DNA from: Paracoccaceae bacterium
GTDB lineage: Bacteria; Pseudomonadota; Alphaproteobacteria; Rhodobacterales; Rhodobacteraceae
Length of the DNA stretch: 8,228 nucleotides
Assembly: GCA_023254015.1 (NCBI GenBank)
Contig: JALQYS010000049.1
Coordinates: forward strand, 1 to 8,228
Direction of reading: 5' to 3'
Shown one piece after another: positions 1 through 6,327 of the stretch; position 1 is the stretch's first letter, and the number at the start of each line of letters is the position of its first letter. The notes below the pieces were generated by a model. That model had not been told where the DNA came from. It was given only the letters and a program-made list of their open reading frames with translations, and searched no databases. Made by a program: the position numbers and the translations under genes.

Positions 1-101
1 TCATCGACAGCGAATACCCGCTCACCGAAGCCGCCGCCGCGCATTGGCGGCTGGAAAGCTCGGGCCATATCGGCAAGATCGTGATGAAGGTCGAAAGCTG
101 A
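1..101 (+). CDS. NAD(P)H:quinone oxidoreductase-like protein, C-terminal fragment
   Basis: This is the 3' end of a gene that starts before the window; the reading frame begins at base 3 and stops with TGA at 99-101. The 32 visible residues include a PLTEAAAAHWRLESS stretch followed by HIGKIVMKV. In zinc-independent medium-chain dehydrogenases (quinone oxidoreductase, QOR/Qor-type) the C-terminal helix reads roughly as 'EAAEAHRxMES' and is followed by a 'GKIVL' beta strand, so the match is to the end of that family. These enzymes pass electrons from NAD(P)H to quinones or reduce enones in the cytoplasm. Only the tail is visible, so cofactor and substrate cannot be judged. The gene converges with the sulfotransferase at 217-1035. 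Another zinc-type alcohol dehydrogenase or enoyl reductase of the same superfamily is possible. Confidence 0.75.
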   Translation, partial: IDSEYPLTEAAAAHWRLESSGHIGKIVMKVES

Positions 102-133
102 CCACATCCTCTTGGCCAAAATATCCTGGGGGA

Positions 134-161
134 GTCCCGCAGGGACGGGGGCAATGCCCCC
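134..161. terminator. Tandem GC-rich hairpins after the quinone oxidoreductase gene
   Basis: Two stem-loops lie back to back. The first pairs GTCCC (134-138) with GGGAC (142-146) around a 3-nt loop. The second pairs GGGGGC (147-152) with GCCCCC (156-161) around AAT. They sit 33 nt past the stop of the plus-strand gene, in the convergent gap between two gene ends, which is where a terminator or mRNA 3'-end stabiliser is expected. No run of T follows on either strand, so this is not a textbook intrinsic terminator. A role in Rho-dependent ending or 3'-end protection is inference. Confidence 0.4.
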
Positions 162-184
162 CGCCGCAGGCAAAGCATAGCTCA

Positions 185-207
185 ATCGGCGCCGCCTTGG
201 CGCCGAT
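185..207. terminator. Perfect 9-bp inverted repeat at the 3' end of the sulfotransferase gene
   Basis: ATCGGCGCC (185-193) pairs perfectly with GGCGCCGAT (199-207) around a 5-nt loop. It begins 9 nt beyond the stop codon of the minus-strand sulfotransferase and is the strongest stem in this convergent gap. As with the tandem hairpins at 134-161 there is no T-tract on either side, so it is terminator-like rather than a canonical intrinsic terminator. It could act on both converging transcripts. Confidence 0.45.
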
Positions 208-216
208 GCCACAAGA

Positions 217-1035
217 TCAATCGCCCAGTTTGGCGTGCACCTCGTCCAGATCCACCTCGCCAATCGGCATTTTGTTGCTGGGGTCGTCAAAGTCATATTT
301 GAACAGCTGGAAATCGCGCTTGTAGATTTCCCAGACCAGATGGCGTGACAAGTCGTCGAAATAATCTTCCACCGGATGGGCGCGTTTGGGGCCGTGGCCC
401 TCGCTTTCGTTGAACTTCGGAATCTTCTTCAGATCGACCTTGTGCGGCGTCTTGATCTTCTTCAGCACGGCCCCCATGCCTTCGTCGAACTTCTCGGTGA
501 AGAAGATCTTGTCATAGCGCCCGCCGTTGACGATGAAGGTCGAGATATGTCCCGACATGGCCGACCAGTGGATATCGGGCTCCATCGGTTTTTTCCAGCG
601 GATGGTGTCGCGGGCGAACAGCAGAAAGCGACGGAAGCTGGCGATCTGGTCGAACTCCTGCTTGCCGTCGTCTCCGCCCACCTCGATGCCGTATTTCTGG
701 ATCAGAAGCGGCACGAGATTGCCCCGATAGCGCTTGCCATTGCGCTGGATGCCGCAGATCTTGTCGAAGAAGGATGACAGGATGCGCGTATAGGGGTTGC
801 GCACGCAGGTAAAGGCATAGACCTTTTGCCCCTTCACCGCCTTTTCGATCTTGGGCTGGCTTGCCTCCAGCGCCCATTTGTGCAGCCCGCCAGTGGCGTC
901 GTGGATGTCACCGTCAAAGAATTCTCCATGGTCGGAGTAATACATGATCTGGCCGATGGTCGAGCAGGCGCATTTCGGCACCACGCGGTAGACCATACTT
1001 TCACTTTCCGTCATCCAGGTACCGGGAAAGCCCAC
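217..1035 (-). CDS. Sulfotransferase family 2-type protein
   Basis: The 272-aa product resembles PAPS-dependent carbohydrate sulfotransferases, which move sulfate from 3'-phosphoadenosine 5'-phosphosulfate to a hydroxyl or amine of a glycan or small molecule. The 5'-phosphosulfate loop is seen as VVPKCACSTI (residues 18-27, basic K21 followed by small residues). The 3'-phosphate site is FTCVRNPYTRILSSF (75-89), with R79 and S87 in the spacing typical of the family. An IFFTEKFDEGM stretch (about 177-187) fits the later conserved region of these enzymes. There is no signal peptide or membrane span, so it is probably cytosolic or loosely membrane-associated. The start is GTG at 1033-1035, chosen because AGGAGGT (1043-1049) lies 7 nt upstream. 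The divergent neighbour is a glycosyltransferase, which suggests, without proof, that the acceptor is a surface glycan. The fold family is fairly certain; the acceptor is unknown. Confidence 0.85.
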   Translation of the reverse strand: MGFPGTWMTESESMVYRVVPKCACSTIGQIMYYSDHGEFFDGDIHDATGGLHKWALEASQPKIEKAVKGQKVYAFTCVRNPYTRILSSFFDKICGIQRNGKRYRGNLVPLLIQKYGIEVGGDDGKQEFDQIASFRRFLLFARDTIRWKKPMEPDIHWSAMSGHISTFIVNGGRYDKIFFTEKFDEGMGAVLKKIKTPHKVDLKKIPKFNESEGHGPKRAHPVEDYFDDLSRHLVWEIYKRDFQLFKYDFDDPSNKMPIGEVDLDEVHAKLGD

Positions 1036-1042
1036 GTTTGTA

Positions 1043-1049
1043 ACCTCCT
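1043..1049 (-). promoter_or_regulatory. Strong Shine-Dalgarno of the sulfotransferase gene
   Basis: On the minus strand this reads AGGAGGT, close to a full anti-16S match, 7 nt before a GTG. It decides the start: the first in-frame ATG candidates (residues M8 and M14) lack such a site and would cut residues close to the phosphosulfate-binding loop. Confidence 0.8.
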
Positions 1050-1052
1050 AGA

Positions 1053-1075
1053 GCCGCCGGGGACAGCCCGGCGGC
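1053..1075 (-). promoter_or_regulatory. 9-bp GC-only stem-loop directly ahead of the sulfotransferase ribosome binding site
   Basis: Read on the minus strand, GCCGCCGGG (1075-1067) pairs without mismatch with CCCGGCGGC (1061-1053) around the 5-nt loop CTGTC. The stem ends 3 nt before the AGGAGGT site, so it would lie in the 5' untranslated region of the sulfotransferase mRNA. It has no T-tract behind it in either direction, which argues against a simple terminator. It could stabilise the 5' end, limit ribosome access, or be one arm of a switch, but no alternative pairing partner was identified. Confidence 0.5.
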
Positions 1076-1143
1076 GACAACAGGCCACAAAAAAGCAAAG
1101 AAACTCTGTTTTTTCAACGGCCAATGGCTTTATTTAGGAAACA

Positions 1144-1173
1144 ATGACACGTTCGTGCGCTAAATGCTTCTGA
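1144..1173 (+). promoter_or_regulatory. Possible 9-codon leader ORF upstream of the glycosyltransferase
   Basis: ATG at 1144-1146 opens a frame encoding MTRSCAKCF and stops with TGA at 1171-1173. One base later the glycosyltransferase ATG begins (TGAAATG). An AGGA at 1136-1139 lies 4 nt before the leader ATG, a weak and rather close ribosome site, whereas the glycosyltransferase itself has no purine-rich site within 5-10 nt. The layout would allow translation of the large gene by reinitiation. Two of the nine codons are cysteine, in a C-x-x-C spacing. A frame this short can arise by chance, so the call is tentative. Confidence 0.3.
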
Positions 1174-1174
1174 A

Positions 1175-2752
1175 ATGGCAAGAATCGCTTACATTCTTCT
1201 TTGTCACAAGGATCCCGAGGGGATCATTGCCCAGGCGCGTCGGCTGACGGCAGCAGGGGATTTTGTGGCGATCCATTTCGACGGACGGGCAAAACCAGCA
1301 GATTTCGACAAGATCCGCGAAAACCTTGCAACCAACCCCTCGGTCACCTTTGCCGCCCGGCGCGCCAAATGCGGTTGGGGAGAGTGGAGCCTGGTCGAGG
1401 CGACGCTTCTGGCGGTTGAGGCCGCAGTGGAGGCGTTTCCGCGCGCCACGCATTTCTACATGCTGTCGGGCGATTGCATGCCGATCAAGACGGCCGAATT
1501 CGCCCATGCCTTCCTTGACCGCGAAGAGGTCGACTATATCGAAAGCTTCGATTTCTTCGCGTCCGACTGGATCAAGACCGGCATCAAGGAAGAGCGGCTG
1601 ATCTATCGCCACTGGTTCAACGAACGCAACCACAAGCGGCTGTTCTATGCCTCGATGGGCCTGCAGCAGAAACTGGGGCTGGAGCGCAAGGTGCCGGCCG
1701 ACATCCAGATGCAGATCGGCAGCCAATGGTGGTGTCTGCGCCGCCGCACGGTTGAGTGGATTCTGGATTTCGTGCGCCGTCGCAAGGATGTGATGCGGTT
1801 TTTCCGCACCACCTGGATTCCGGATGAGACGTTTTTCCAGACCCTGGTGCGCCATCTGGTGCCCGAACACGAAATCCGCACGCGCACCCTGACCTTTCTG
1901 ATGTTCACCGATTACGGCATGCCGGTGACCTTCTACAACGACCACTACGATCTGCTTCTCAGTCAGGATTATCTGTTCGCCCGCAAGATCAGCCCCGAGG
2001 CCAAGGATCTGAAGGAACGTCTGGGCAAGCTTTATGCGGCGCGCAACATCTCTTTCTCGATCTCGAACGAGGGGCGGAGCCTTTACAAGTTTCTGGCCGG
2101 GCGCGGCCGGATCGGCCGCCGCTTTGCCCCCCGTTTTTGGGAAAACGAAGGGTCTTTGGGGCGCGAGCGCACGCTGATGATGGTGACCTGCAAGAAGTGG
2201 CATGTGGCCAAGCGGATGGTGGACCGGGTGCGCAAGGTCACGAATCTTCCGGCGCTGGACTATCTGTTCAACGAAGGGTCCACCCCCCTGCCGGACCTTG
2301 GGGGCATCCAGTCGAACCTGGAAAAGCGCACCCGGCACCGGCGTGCGTTGGTGCGGATGTTGTTCGATTATTGGCAAACCGACAAGCTGATCTTCTGCAT
2401 TGACCCCGCAAACGTCGATCTGATGCAGGATTTCTACAACGACAAGGCCAACGTGCGGCTGCTGGAGATCGAGTGCGATTTCACCGACGATTATCTGATC
2501 GGCCATGCGACGCGGGTTGGCCTGGCGGGCGAACAGACACCCCAGGAAACCCTTGACCGGCTGCTGCCCACCATCCGCTATGACGTGAAATTCGAAAGCG
2601 ACCGCATCCGCGATGCCGGTTTTGCGAATTTCTATCGCATGCGGCAAAGCGGCGGTCTGGACGAAAATACCGTGTCTCTGGCGGAATTCCTTGATATCCC
2701 CGTCGACAAGGCGCGCGAGATTGCCGCCACCGAATATCTCTATGTGGACTGA
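1175..2752 (+). CDS. Branch-type (core-2/I) glycosyltransferase with a long uncharacterised C-terminal domain
   Basis: The 525-aa protein has two parts. Residues 1 to about 260 match the Branch family (GT14, beta-1,6-N-acetylglucosaminyltransferase-like): an N-terminal strand ARIAYILLCHKDP, IHFD at 33-36, HFYMLSGDCMPI at 93-104, GSQWWCL at 182-188 and IPDETFFQT at 215-223. E218 is the likely catalytic base by analogy with animal C2GnT enzymes. The N-terminus lacks the membrane anchor of animal enzymes, so it is probably cytosolic. Residues about 325-525 form a further domain beginning RTLMMVTCKKWHVAKRM and containing LIFCIDPANVDL (405-416). I believe this corresponds to a domain of unknown function (DUF5928) seen in Rhodobacterales proteins, but that name is from memory. 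Start ATG 1175 is chosen because the frame has a TGA at 1145-1147 and no earlier start. Its stop is 5 nt from the HIT gene. Donor and acceptor sugars are unknown. Confidence 0.82.
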   Translation: MARIAYILLCHKDPEGIIAQARRLTAAGDFVAIHFDGRAKPADFDKIRENLATNPSVTFAARRAKCGWGEWSLVEATLLAVEAAVEAFPRATHFYMLSGDCMPIKTAEFAHAFLDREEVDYIESFDFFASDWIKTGIKEERLIYRHWFNERNHKRLFYASMGLQQKLGLERKVPADIQMQIGSQWWCLRRRTVEWILDFVRRRKDVMRFFRTTWIPDETFFQTLVRHLVPEHEIRTRTLTFLMFTDYGMPVTFYNDHYDLLLSQDYLFARKISPEAKDLKERLGKLYAARNISFSISNEGRSLYKFLAGRGRIGRRFAPRFWENEGSLGRERTLMMVTCKKWHVAKRMVDRVRKVTNLPALDYLFNEGSTPLPDLGGIQSNLEKRTRHRRALVRMLFDYWQTDKLIFCIDPANVDLMQDFYNDKANVRLLEIECDFTDDYLIGHATRVGLAGEQTPQETLDRLLPTIRYDVKFESDRIRDAGFANFYRMRQSGGLDENTVSLAEFLDIPVDKAREIAATEYLYVD

Positions 2753-2757
2753 GACCG

Positions 2758-3126
2758 ATGACCTACGCCTATGACCCGCAGAACATCTTTGCCCGCATCC
2801 TGCGCGGCGAAATTCCGAACAGGACGGTGCTGGAAACCGATCACACGCTGGCCTTCCATGACATCAATCCGGCAGCGCCGGTCCATGTGCTGGTGATCCC
2901 GAAGGGCGCTTATGTGTCGTTTGACCATTTCGCAGCCAAGGCCAGCGCCGATGAAATCGTCGATTTCCACCGGGCCTGTGCGCAGGTCTGCGAAATGGTG
3001 GGCGTGGCTCCGGGCGACGGGTTCCGCGCCATCACCAATTCAGGCAAAAGCGGGATGCAGGAAGTGCCGCATTACCACCTGCATATTCTGGGTGGAAAGG
3101 TTCTGGGCCCCCTGATCGCCCGCTGA
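2758..3126 (+). CDS. HIT-family (histidine triad) nucleotide-binding protein
   Basis: The 122-aa length and layout are those of a small Hint/PKCI-type protein. IFARILRGEIP (residues 9-19) and HVLVIPK (43-49) form the usual N-terminal half. The diagnostic triad is HYHLHIL with H105, H107 and H109, followed by GG. The middle histidine is the expected nucleophile. These dimeric cytosolic proteins hydrolyse adenosine 5'-phosphoramidates and some aminoacyl-adenylates; the physiological substrate in bacteria is poorly defined. The ATG lies 5 nt after the TGA of the glycosyltransferase, with no clear Shine-Dalgarno, so translation is probably coupled to that gene. A functional link to the glycosyltransferase is not implied by sequence; shared transcription is the likely meaning. 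Confidence 0.93.
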   Translation: MTYAYDPQNIFARILRGEIPNRTVLETDHTLAFHDINPAAPVHVLVIPKGAYVSFDHFAAKASADEIVDFHRACAQVCEMVGVAPGDGFRAITNSGKSGMQEVPHYHLHILGGKVLGPLIAR

Positions 3127-3169
3127 GGCGGCATCGCCAGGTCTGTATCCCCAAAAGCCGGAGTATCGC

Positions 3170-3400
3170 ATGTTTCCCGCCCGCTTCGCCCCGGTCCTGT
3201 TCGGCCTGATCCTGTCGGGCCTGATGTCCTGCATGGTTTCCGGCATATCCACGCTGCGCGCCATCGGGCCGGCGGCCGGTTTTTTCGGCCAGTGGATGAC
3301 CTCCTGGGCCGTGTCGTGGAGCATCGCCTTCCCGGTGGTGCTGGTGGTGGCGCCGATCACCCGGCGGATCGTCGGCCTGTTGATCCGCCCGGCGCGCTGA
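3170..3400 (+). CDS. DUF2798-family small membrane protein
   Basis: The 76-aa product has two predicted membrane spans, about residues 7-29 and 44-66, joined by a short loop, and ends in a basic tail (ITRRIVGLLIRPAR). The run SGLMSCMVSGISTLRA at 16-31 and the AFPVVLVVAP stretch at 53-62 match what I know of DUF2798, small inner-membrane proteins without an assigned function. GGAG at 3160-3163 lies 6 nt ahead of ATG 3170, giving a good start. It is 43 nt behind the HIT gene and probably the last gene of that transcription unit. It converges on polA with 6 nt between stops. Confidence 0.8.
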   Translation: MFPARFAPVLFGLILSGLMSCMVSGISTLRAIGPAAGFFGQWMTSWAVSWSIAFPVVLVVAPITRRIVGLLIRPAR

Positions 3401-3406
3401 CCGCCG

Positions 3407-6232
3407 CTAATGGGCGGCCGCCCAGGTGCGGCCGGTGCCTGCCTCGACCGTCAGCGGCACCTTGAGGTCGACAGCGGGCAGGTTCGCGCCCTCCATCGTG
3501 GCCTTGGCAGCCGCGATCAGGGCCTGTTCTGCGCCCTCGTCAACCTCGAACAGCAATTCGTCATGCACCTGCAGCAGCATCCGCGCCGGCAGGCCGGCAA
3601 TGGCGGCGGGCATGCGGATCATGGCACGGCGGATCACATCGGCGGCCGTGCCCTGAATGGGCGCGTTGATCGCCGCACGCTTGGCAAAGCCTGCTCCCGG
3701 CCCTTTGGCGTTGATCTCGGGTGTATGAATTTTCCGACCGAAGAGCGTCTGCACAAAGCCATTTGCCTGCGCGAATTTGACAGTTTCGGACATGTATTCG
3801 CGGATGCCCGGAAACCGTTCGAAATAGCGGTCGATGAATCCCTGCGCCTCGGCGCGCGGGATGCGCAGGTTCCGGGCGAGACCAAAGCCGGAAATGCCGT
3901 AGATCACGCCAAAGTTGATGGCCTTGGCCTTGCGGCGGATGTCCGGGGTCATCTCGGCCAAGGGCACGTTGAACATCTCCGATGCCGTCATGGCGTGAAT
4001 GTCGATGCCGTCGCGGAAGGCCTGTTGCAGCGCCGGAATATCGGCGACATGGGCCAGGATGCGCAGTTCGATCTGGCTATAGTCCAGCGACACCAGAACC
4101 TTGCCCTTCGGCGCGACAAAGGCCTCGCGGATACGGCGGCCTTCTTCGGTGCGAACGGGAATGTTCTGCAGGTTCGGATCGGTCGAGGCCAGCCGCCCGG
4201 TATTGGCCCCGGCAATCGAATAGCTGGTGTGAACGCGGCCTGTCTCAGGGTTGACCGCCTCTTGCAGGGCGTCGGTATAGGTGGATTTCAGTTTGGAAAT
4301 CTGCCGCCAGTCCAGCACCTTGGCCGCAAGTTGCGCGGCGGCGGGCAGGCTGTCCTGCATCGTGGTGATGTCTTCCAGAATGTCGGCGCCGGTGGCATAG
4401 GCACCGGTTTTTCCCTTTTCGCCCCCCGGAACGCCCATGCGGTCAAACAGCACCTCGCCCAGTTGCTTGGGGCTGCCGACGTTGAACTTTTCGCCGGCGA
4501 TCTCCTGAATTTCGTCCTCATACTGGGCAAGTTTCTGGGCAAAGGCGTTGGACATACGCGCCAGAACCGCCTTGTCGACCTCGACCCCGGCCATTTCCAT
4601 CTCGGCCAGAACGGGCACAAGCGGGCGTTCCAGCGTCTCGTAAACCGTGGTCACCCGCGCGCGGTGCAACTGGGGCTTGAACAACGCCCACAGCCGCAGC
4701 GTGATGTCGGCATCTTCGGCGGCATATTTCACCGCGTCATCGATCGCCACCCGGTCAAAGGTGATCTGCGCCTTGCCCGACCCCAGAAGCGACTTGATCG
4801 GGATGGGCTGATGGCCAAGGTATTTCTCGGACAGCACATCCATACCATGCGTGTTCAGCCCCGCCTGCATGGCGTAAGACATCAGCATCGTGTCATCAAT
4901 CGGCGCGACCCGGATGCCGTGGCGGGCAAAGATCTTCCAGTCGTATTTCATGTTCTGGCCGATTTTCAGAACCGAAGGGTCCTCCAGCAGCGGTTTCAGC
5001 GCCGCCAGAACCTCATCCAGCCCCATTTGCCCCTCAACCAGCGAGGCCGACCCGAACAGATCGCCCCCGCCCTGCCGATGGCCGACCGGGATATAGGCTG
5101 CCTTGCCGGGTTCAACCGACAGCGAGATGCCGACCAGCTCGGCGCGCATCTCGTCCAGACTGGTGGTCTCGGTATCCACCGCCACATGGCCCCGCGCGGT
5201 GATGCGGGCAATCCAGTGGTCCAGCGCGGCGCGGTCGCGGATGCATTCGTAACCGGCGGGATCGAAAGGCACCTGCCCGGCGGACGGCGAGGTATCATGG
5301 GCACCTTCCACATGCATGCCCCGCGCCTCTTCCAGAACCGGCGCCTCGACCTTCAGCCGCTCGGCAACCCGCTTGGTCAGGGTGCGGAATTCCATCTCGT
5401 TCAGAAAGCCCATCACCGTCTCGGGCTCGGGCGCTTTCAGCTCCAGCGTCTCCAGCGCCAGATCCAGCGGCATATTGGCCTCAAGCTGCACCAGACGGCG
5501 CGAAATGCGGATCTGCTCGGCATTTTCCAACAGCGTCTCGCGCCGCTTGGGCTGCTTGATCTCGGCCGCCCGTGCCAAAAGCGTGTCCAGATCGCCGAAT
5601 TCCTGAATGAGCAGCGCCGCCGTTTTCAGCCCGATCCCGGGCGCGCCCGGCACGTTGTCGACCGAATCGCCCGACAGTGACTGCACATCCACCACCCGCT
5701 CCGGCCCGACCCCGAATTTCTCGACCACCTCGTCGCGACCGATGCGCTTGTTCTTCATCGGGTCCAGCATGTCGACGCCGTCACCGACAAGCTGCATCAG
5801 ATCCTTGTCGGACGAGATGATGGTCACCGTGCCCCCCGCCTCGGTTGCCCGACGGGCCAGCGTGGCGATGATGTCGTCGGCCTCATAGCCTTCAACCTCG
5901 ATGCAGGGCACGTTGAAGGCGCGGGTGGCGGCGCGGGTAAAGGCGAATTGCGGGCGCAGGTCTTCGGGCAGTTCCGGGCGGTTGGCCTTGTAGGCCGGGT
6001 AAATCTCGTTGCGGAAGGTTTTCGATCCGGCATCGAAGATCACGGCAATATGGGTCGGCGCCTCTTTGCGGGTTGCCGTCAACTCGCCCCAGAGAAGGTT
6101 GCAGAACCCCGCAACCGCCCCCACCGGCATGCCGTCAGATTTGCGCGTGAGCGGCGGCAGCGCATGATAGGCGCGAAAGATAAAGGCCGAGCCGTCGATC
6201 AGATGCAGGTGATTGCCCTTGCCGAATGCCAT
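3407..6232 (-). CDS. polA: DNA polymerase I
   Basis: This 941-aa protein is full-length PolA, the repair polymerase that fills gaps and removes RNA primers. Residues 1 to about 295 are the 5'-3' flap exonuclease: D13, D67, the EGYEADD acidic patch at 114-120, SSDKD at 140-144, GDSVDNVPG at 188-196 and the helix-hairpin region GIGLKTA after it. Residues about 325-520 are the 3'-5' exonuclease with intact motifs: DTET (D353, E355), QNMKYD (D431), YAAED (Y503, D507), so proofreading should be active. The polymerase domain has motif A SLDYSQIELR (D717), motif B RRKAKAINFGVIYG at 766-779 with K770, F774 and Y778, and motif C QVHDE (H890, D891). An ATG at 6272-6274 would add 14 residues, but ATG 6230-6232 has AGAGG 8 nt upstream and begins right before the conserved HLHLIDGSAFIFRAYHALPP, so I prefer it. 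Confidence 0.97.
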   Translation of the reverse strand: MAFGKGNHLHLIDGSAFIFRAYHALPPLTRKSDGMPVGAVAGFCNLLWGELTATRKEAPTHIAVIFDAGSKTFRNEIYPAYKANRPELPEDLRPQFAFTRAATRAFNVPCIEVEGYEADDIIATLARRATEAGGTVTIISSDKDLMQLVGDGVDMLDPMKNKRIGRDEVVEKFGVGPERVVDVQSLSGDSVDNVPGAPGIGLKTAALLIQEFGDLDTLLARAAEIKQPKRRETLLENAEQIRISRRLVQLEANMPLDLALETLELKAPEPETVMGFLNEMEFRTLTKRVAERLKVEAPVLEEARGMHVEGAHDTSPSAGQVPFDPAGYECIRDRAALDHWIARITARGHVAVDTETTSLDEMRAELVGISLSVEPGKAAYIPVGHRQGGGDLFGSASLVEGQMGLDEVLAALKPLLEDPSVLKIGQNMKYDWKIFARHGIRVAPIDDTMLMSYAMQAGLNTHGMDVLSEKYLGHQPIPIKSLLGSGKAQITFDRVAIDDAVKYAAEDADITLRLWALFKPQLHRARVTTVYETLERPLVPVLAEMEMAGVEVDKAVLARMSNAFAQKLAQYEDEIQEIAGEKFNVGSPKQLGEVLFDRMGVPGGEKGKTGAYATGADILEDITTMQDSLPAAAQLAAKVLDWRQISKLKSTYTDALQEAVNPETGRVHTSYSIAGANTGRLASTDPNLQNIPVRTEEGRRIREAFVAPKGKVLVSLDYSQIELRILAHVADIPALQQAFRDGIDIHAMTASEMFNVPLAEMTPDIRRKAKAINFGVIYGISGFGLARNLRIPRAEAQGFIDRYFERFPGIREYMSETVKFAQANGFVQTLFGRKIHTPEINAKGPGAGFAKRAAINAPIQGTAADVIRRAMIRMPAAIAGLPARMLLQVHDELLFEVDEGAEQALIAAAKATMEGANLPAVDLKVPLTVEAGTGRTWAAAH

Positions 6233-6327
6233 GCCGGTGCCCTCTGGTTTCTTTCGCTGCCGAACCTCTGTCATCGCATGATCTGCGCCAAGGTGCTACC
6301 CTTTGGCGAGATGCACAGGAGGCTGCG
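6233..6327. promoter_or_regulatory. Divergent gap between polA and a small membrane-protein gene
   Basis: The 95-nt gap must supply the promoters of polA (minus) and of the 67-aa gene (plus). The minus-strand AGAGG at 6241-6245 is the probable polA ribosome site and AGGAGG at 6317-6322 serves the plus-strand gene. A plus-strand TACCCT at 6297-6302 is a weak -10-like element with no matching -35. I saw no convincing promoter for polA here. Confidence 0.35.

Larger units (their letters stand above)
1036..1174. promoter_or_regulatory. AT-rich divergent control region between sulfotransferase and glycosyltransferase genes
   Basis: This 139-nt gap must carry the 5' signals of both divergent genes. 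Bases about 1083-1148 are strikingly AT-rich for this genome, with A-runs near 1089-1094 and T-runs near 1109-1114. On the minus strand, a TTGAAA at 1112-1117 could be a -35 element for the sulfotransferase, but no good -10 hexamer lies 17 nt downstream. On the plus strand, TTTATT around 1129-1134 is the nearest -10-like sequence, again without a convincing -35. I therefore call the region promoter-bearing from position and composition, not from clear boxes. Further elements inside it are the 1053-1075 stem-loop, the Shine-Dalgarno at 1043-1049 and the mini-ORF at 1144-1173. Confidence 0.5.

Noticed and set aside
1124..1147. Second mini-ORF (MALFRKQ) overlapping the leader ORF
   Set aside because: No ribosome site upstream and probably near or before the transcription start; treated as chance.
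1160..2647. 495-codon open frame antisense to the glycosyltransferase
   Set aside because: Same composition artefact: rich in H, Q, R, A and P, no recognisable domain, and the opposite strand carries clear GT14 motifs.
3410..5680. 756-codon open frame on the plus strand, antisense to polA
   Set aside because: It lies entirely across polA, whose motifs are intact. Its product is low-complexity and rich in R, G, H and Q, as expected from the antisense frame of a GC3-biased gene, and no ribosome site or known domain is visible.
6233..6274. Upstream ATG (6272-6274) as polA start
   Set aside because: It would add MTEVRQRKKPEGTG, lacks a good ribosome site, and family members begin right before the HLHLIDGSAF region, which fits ATG 6230-6232.
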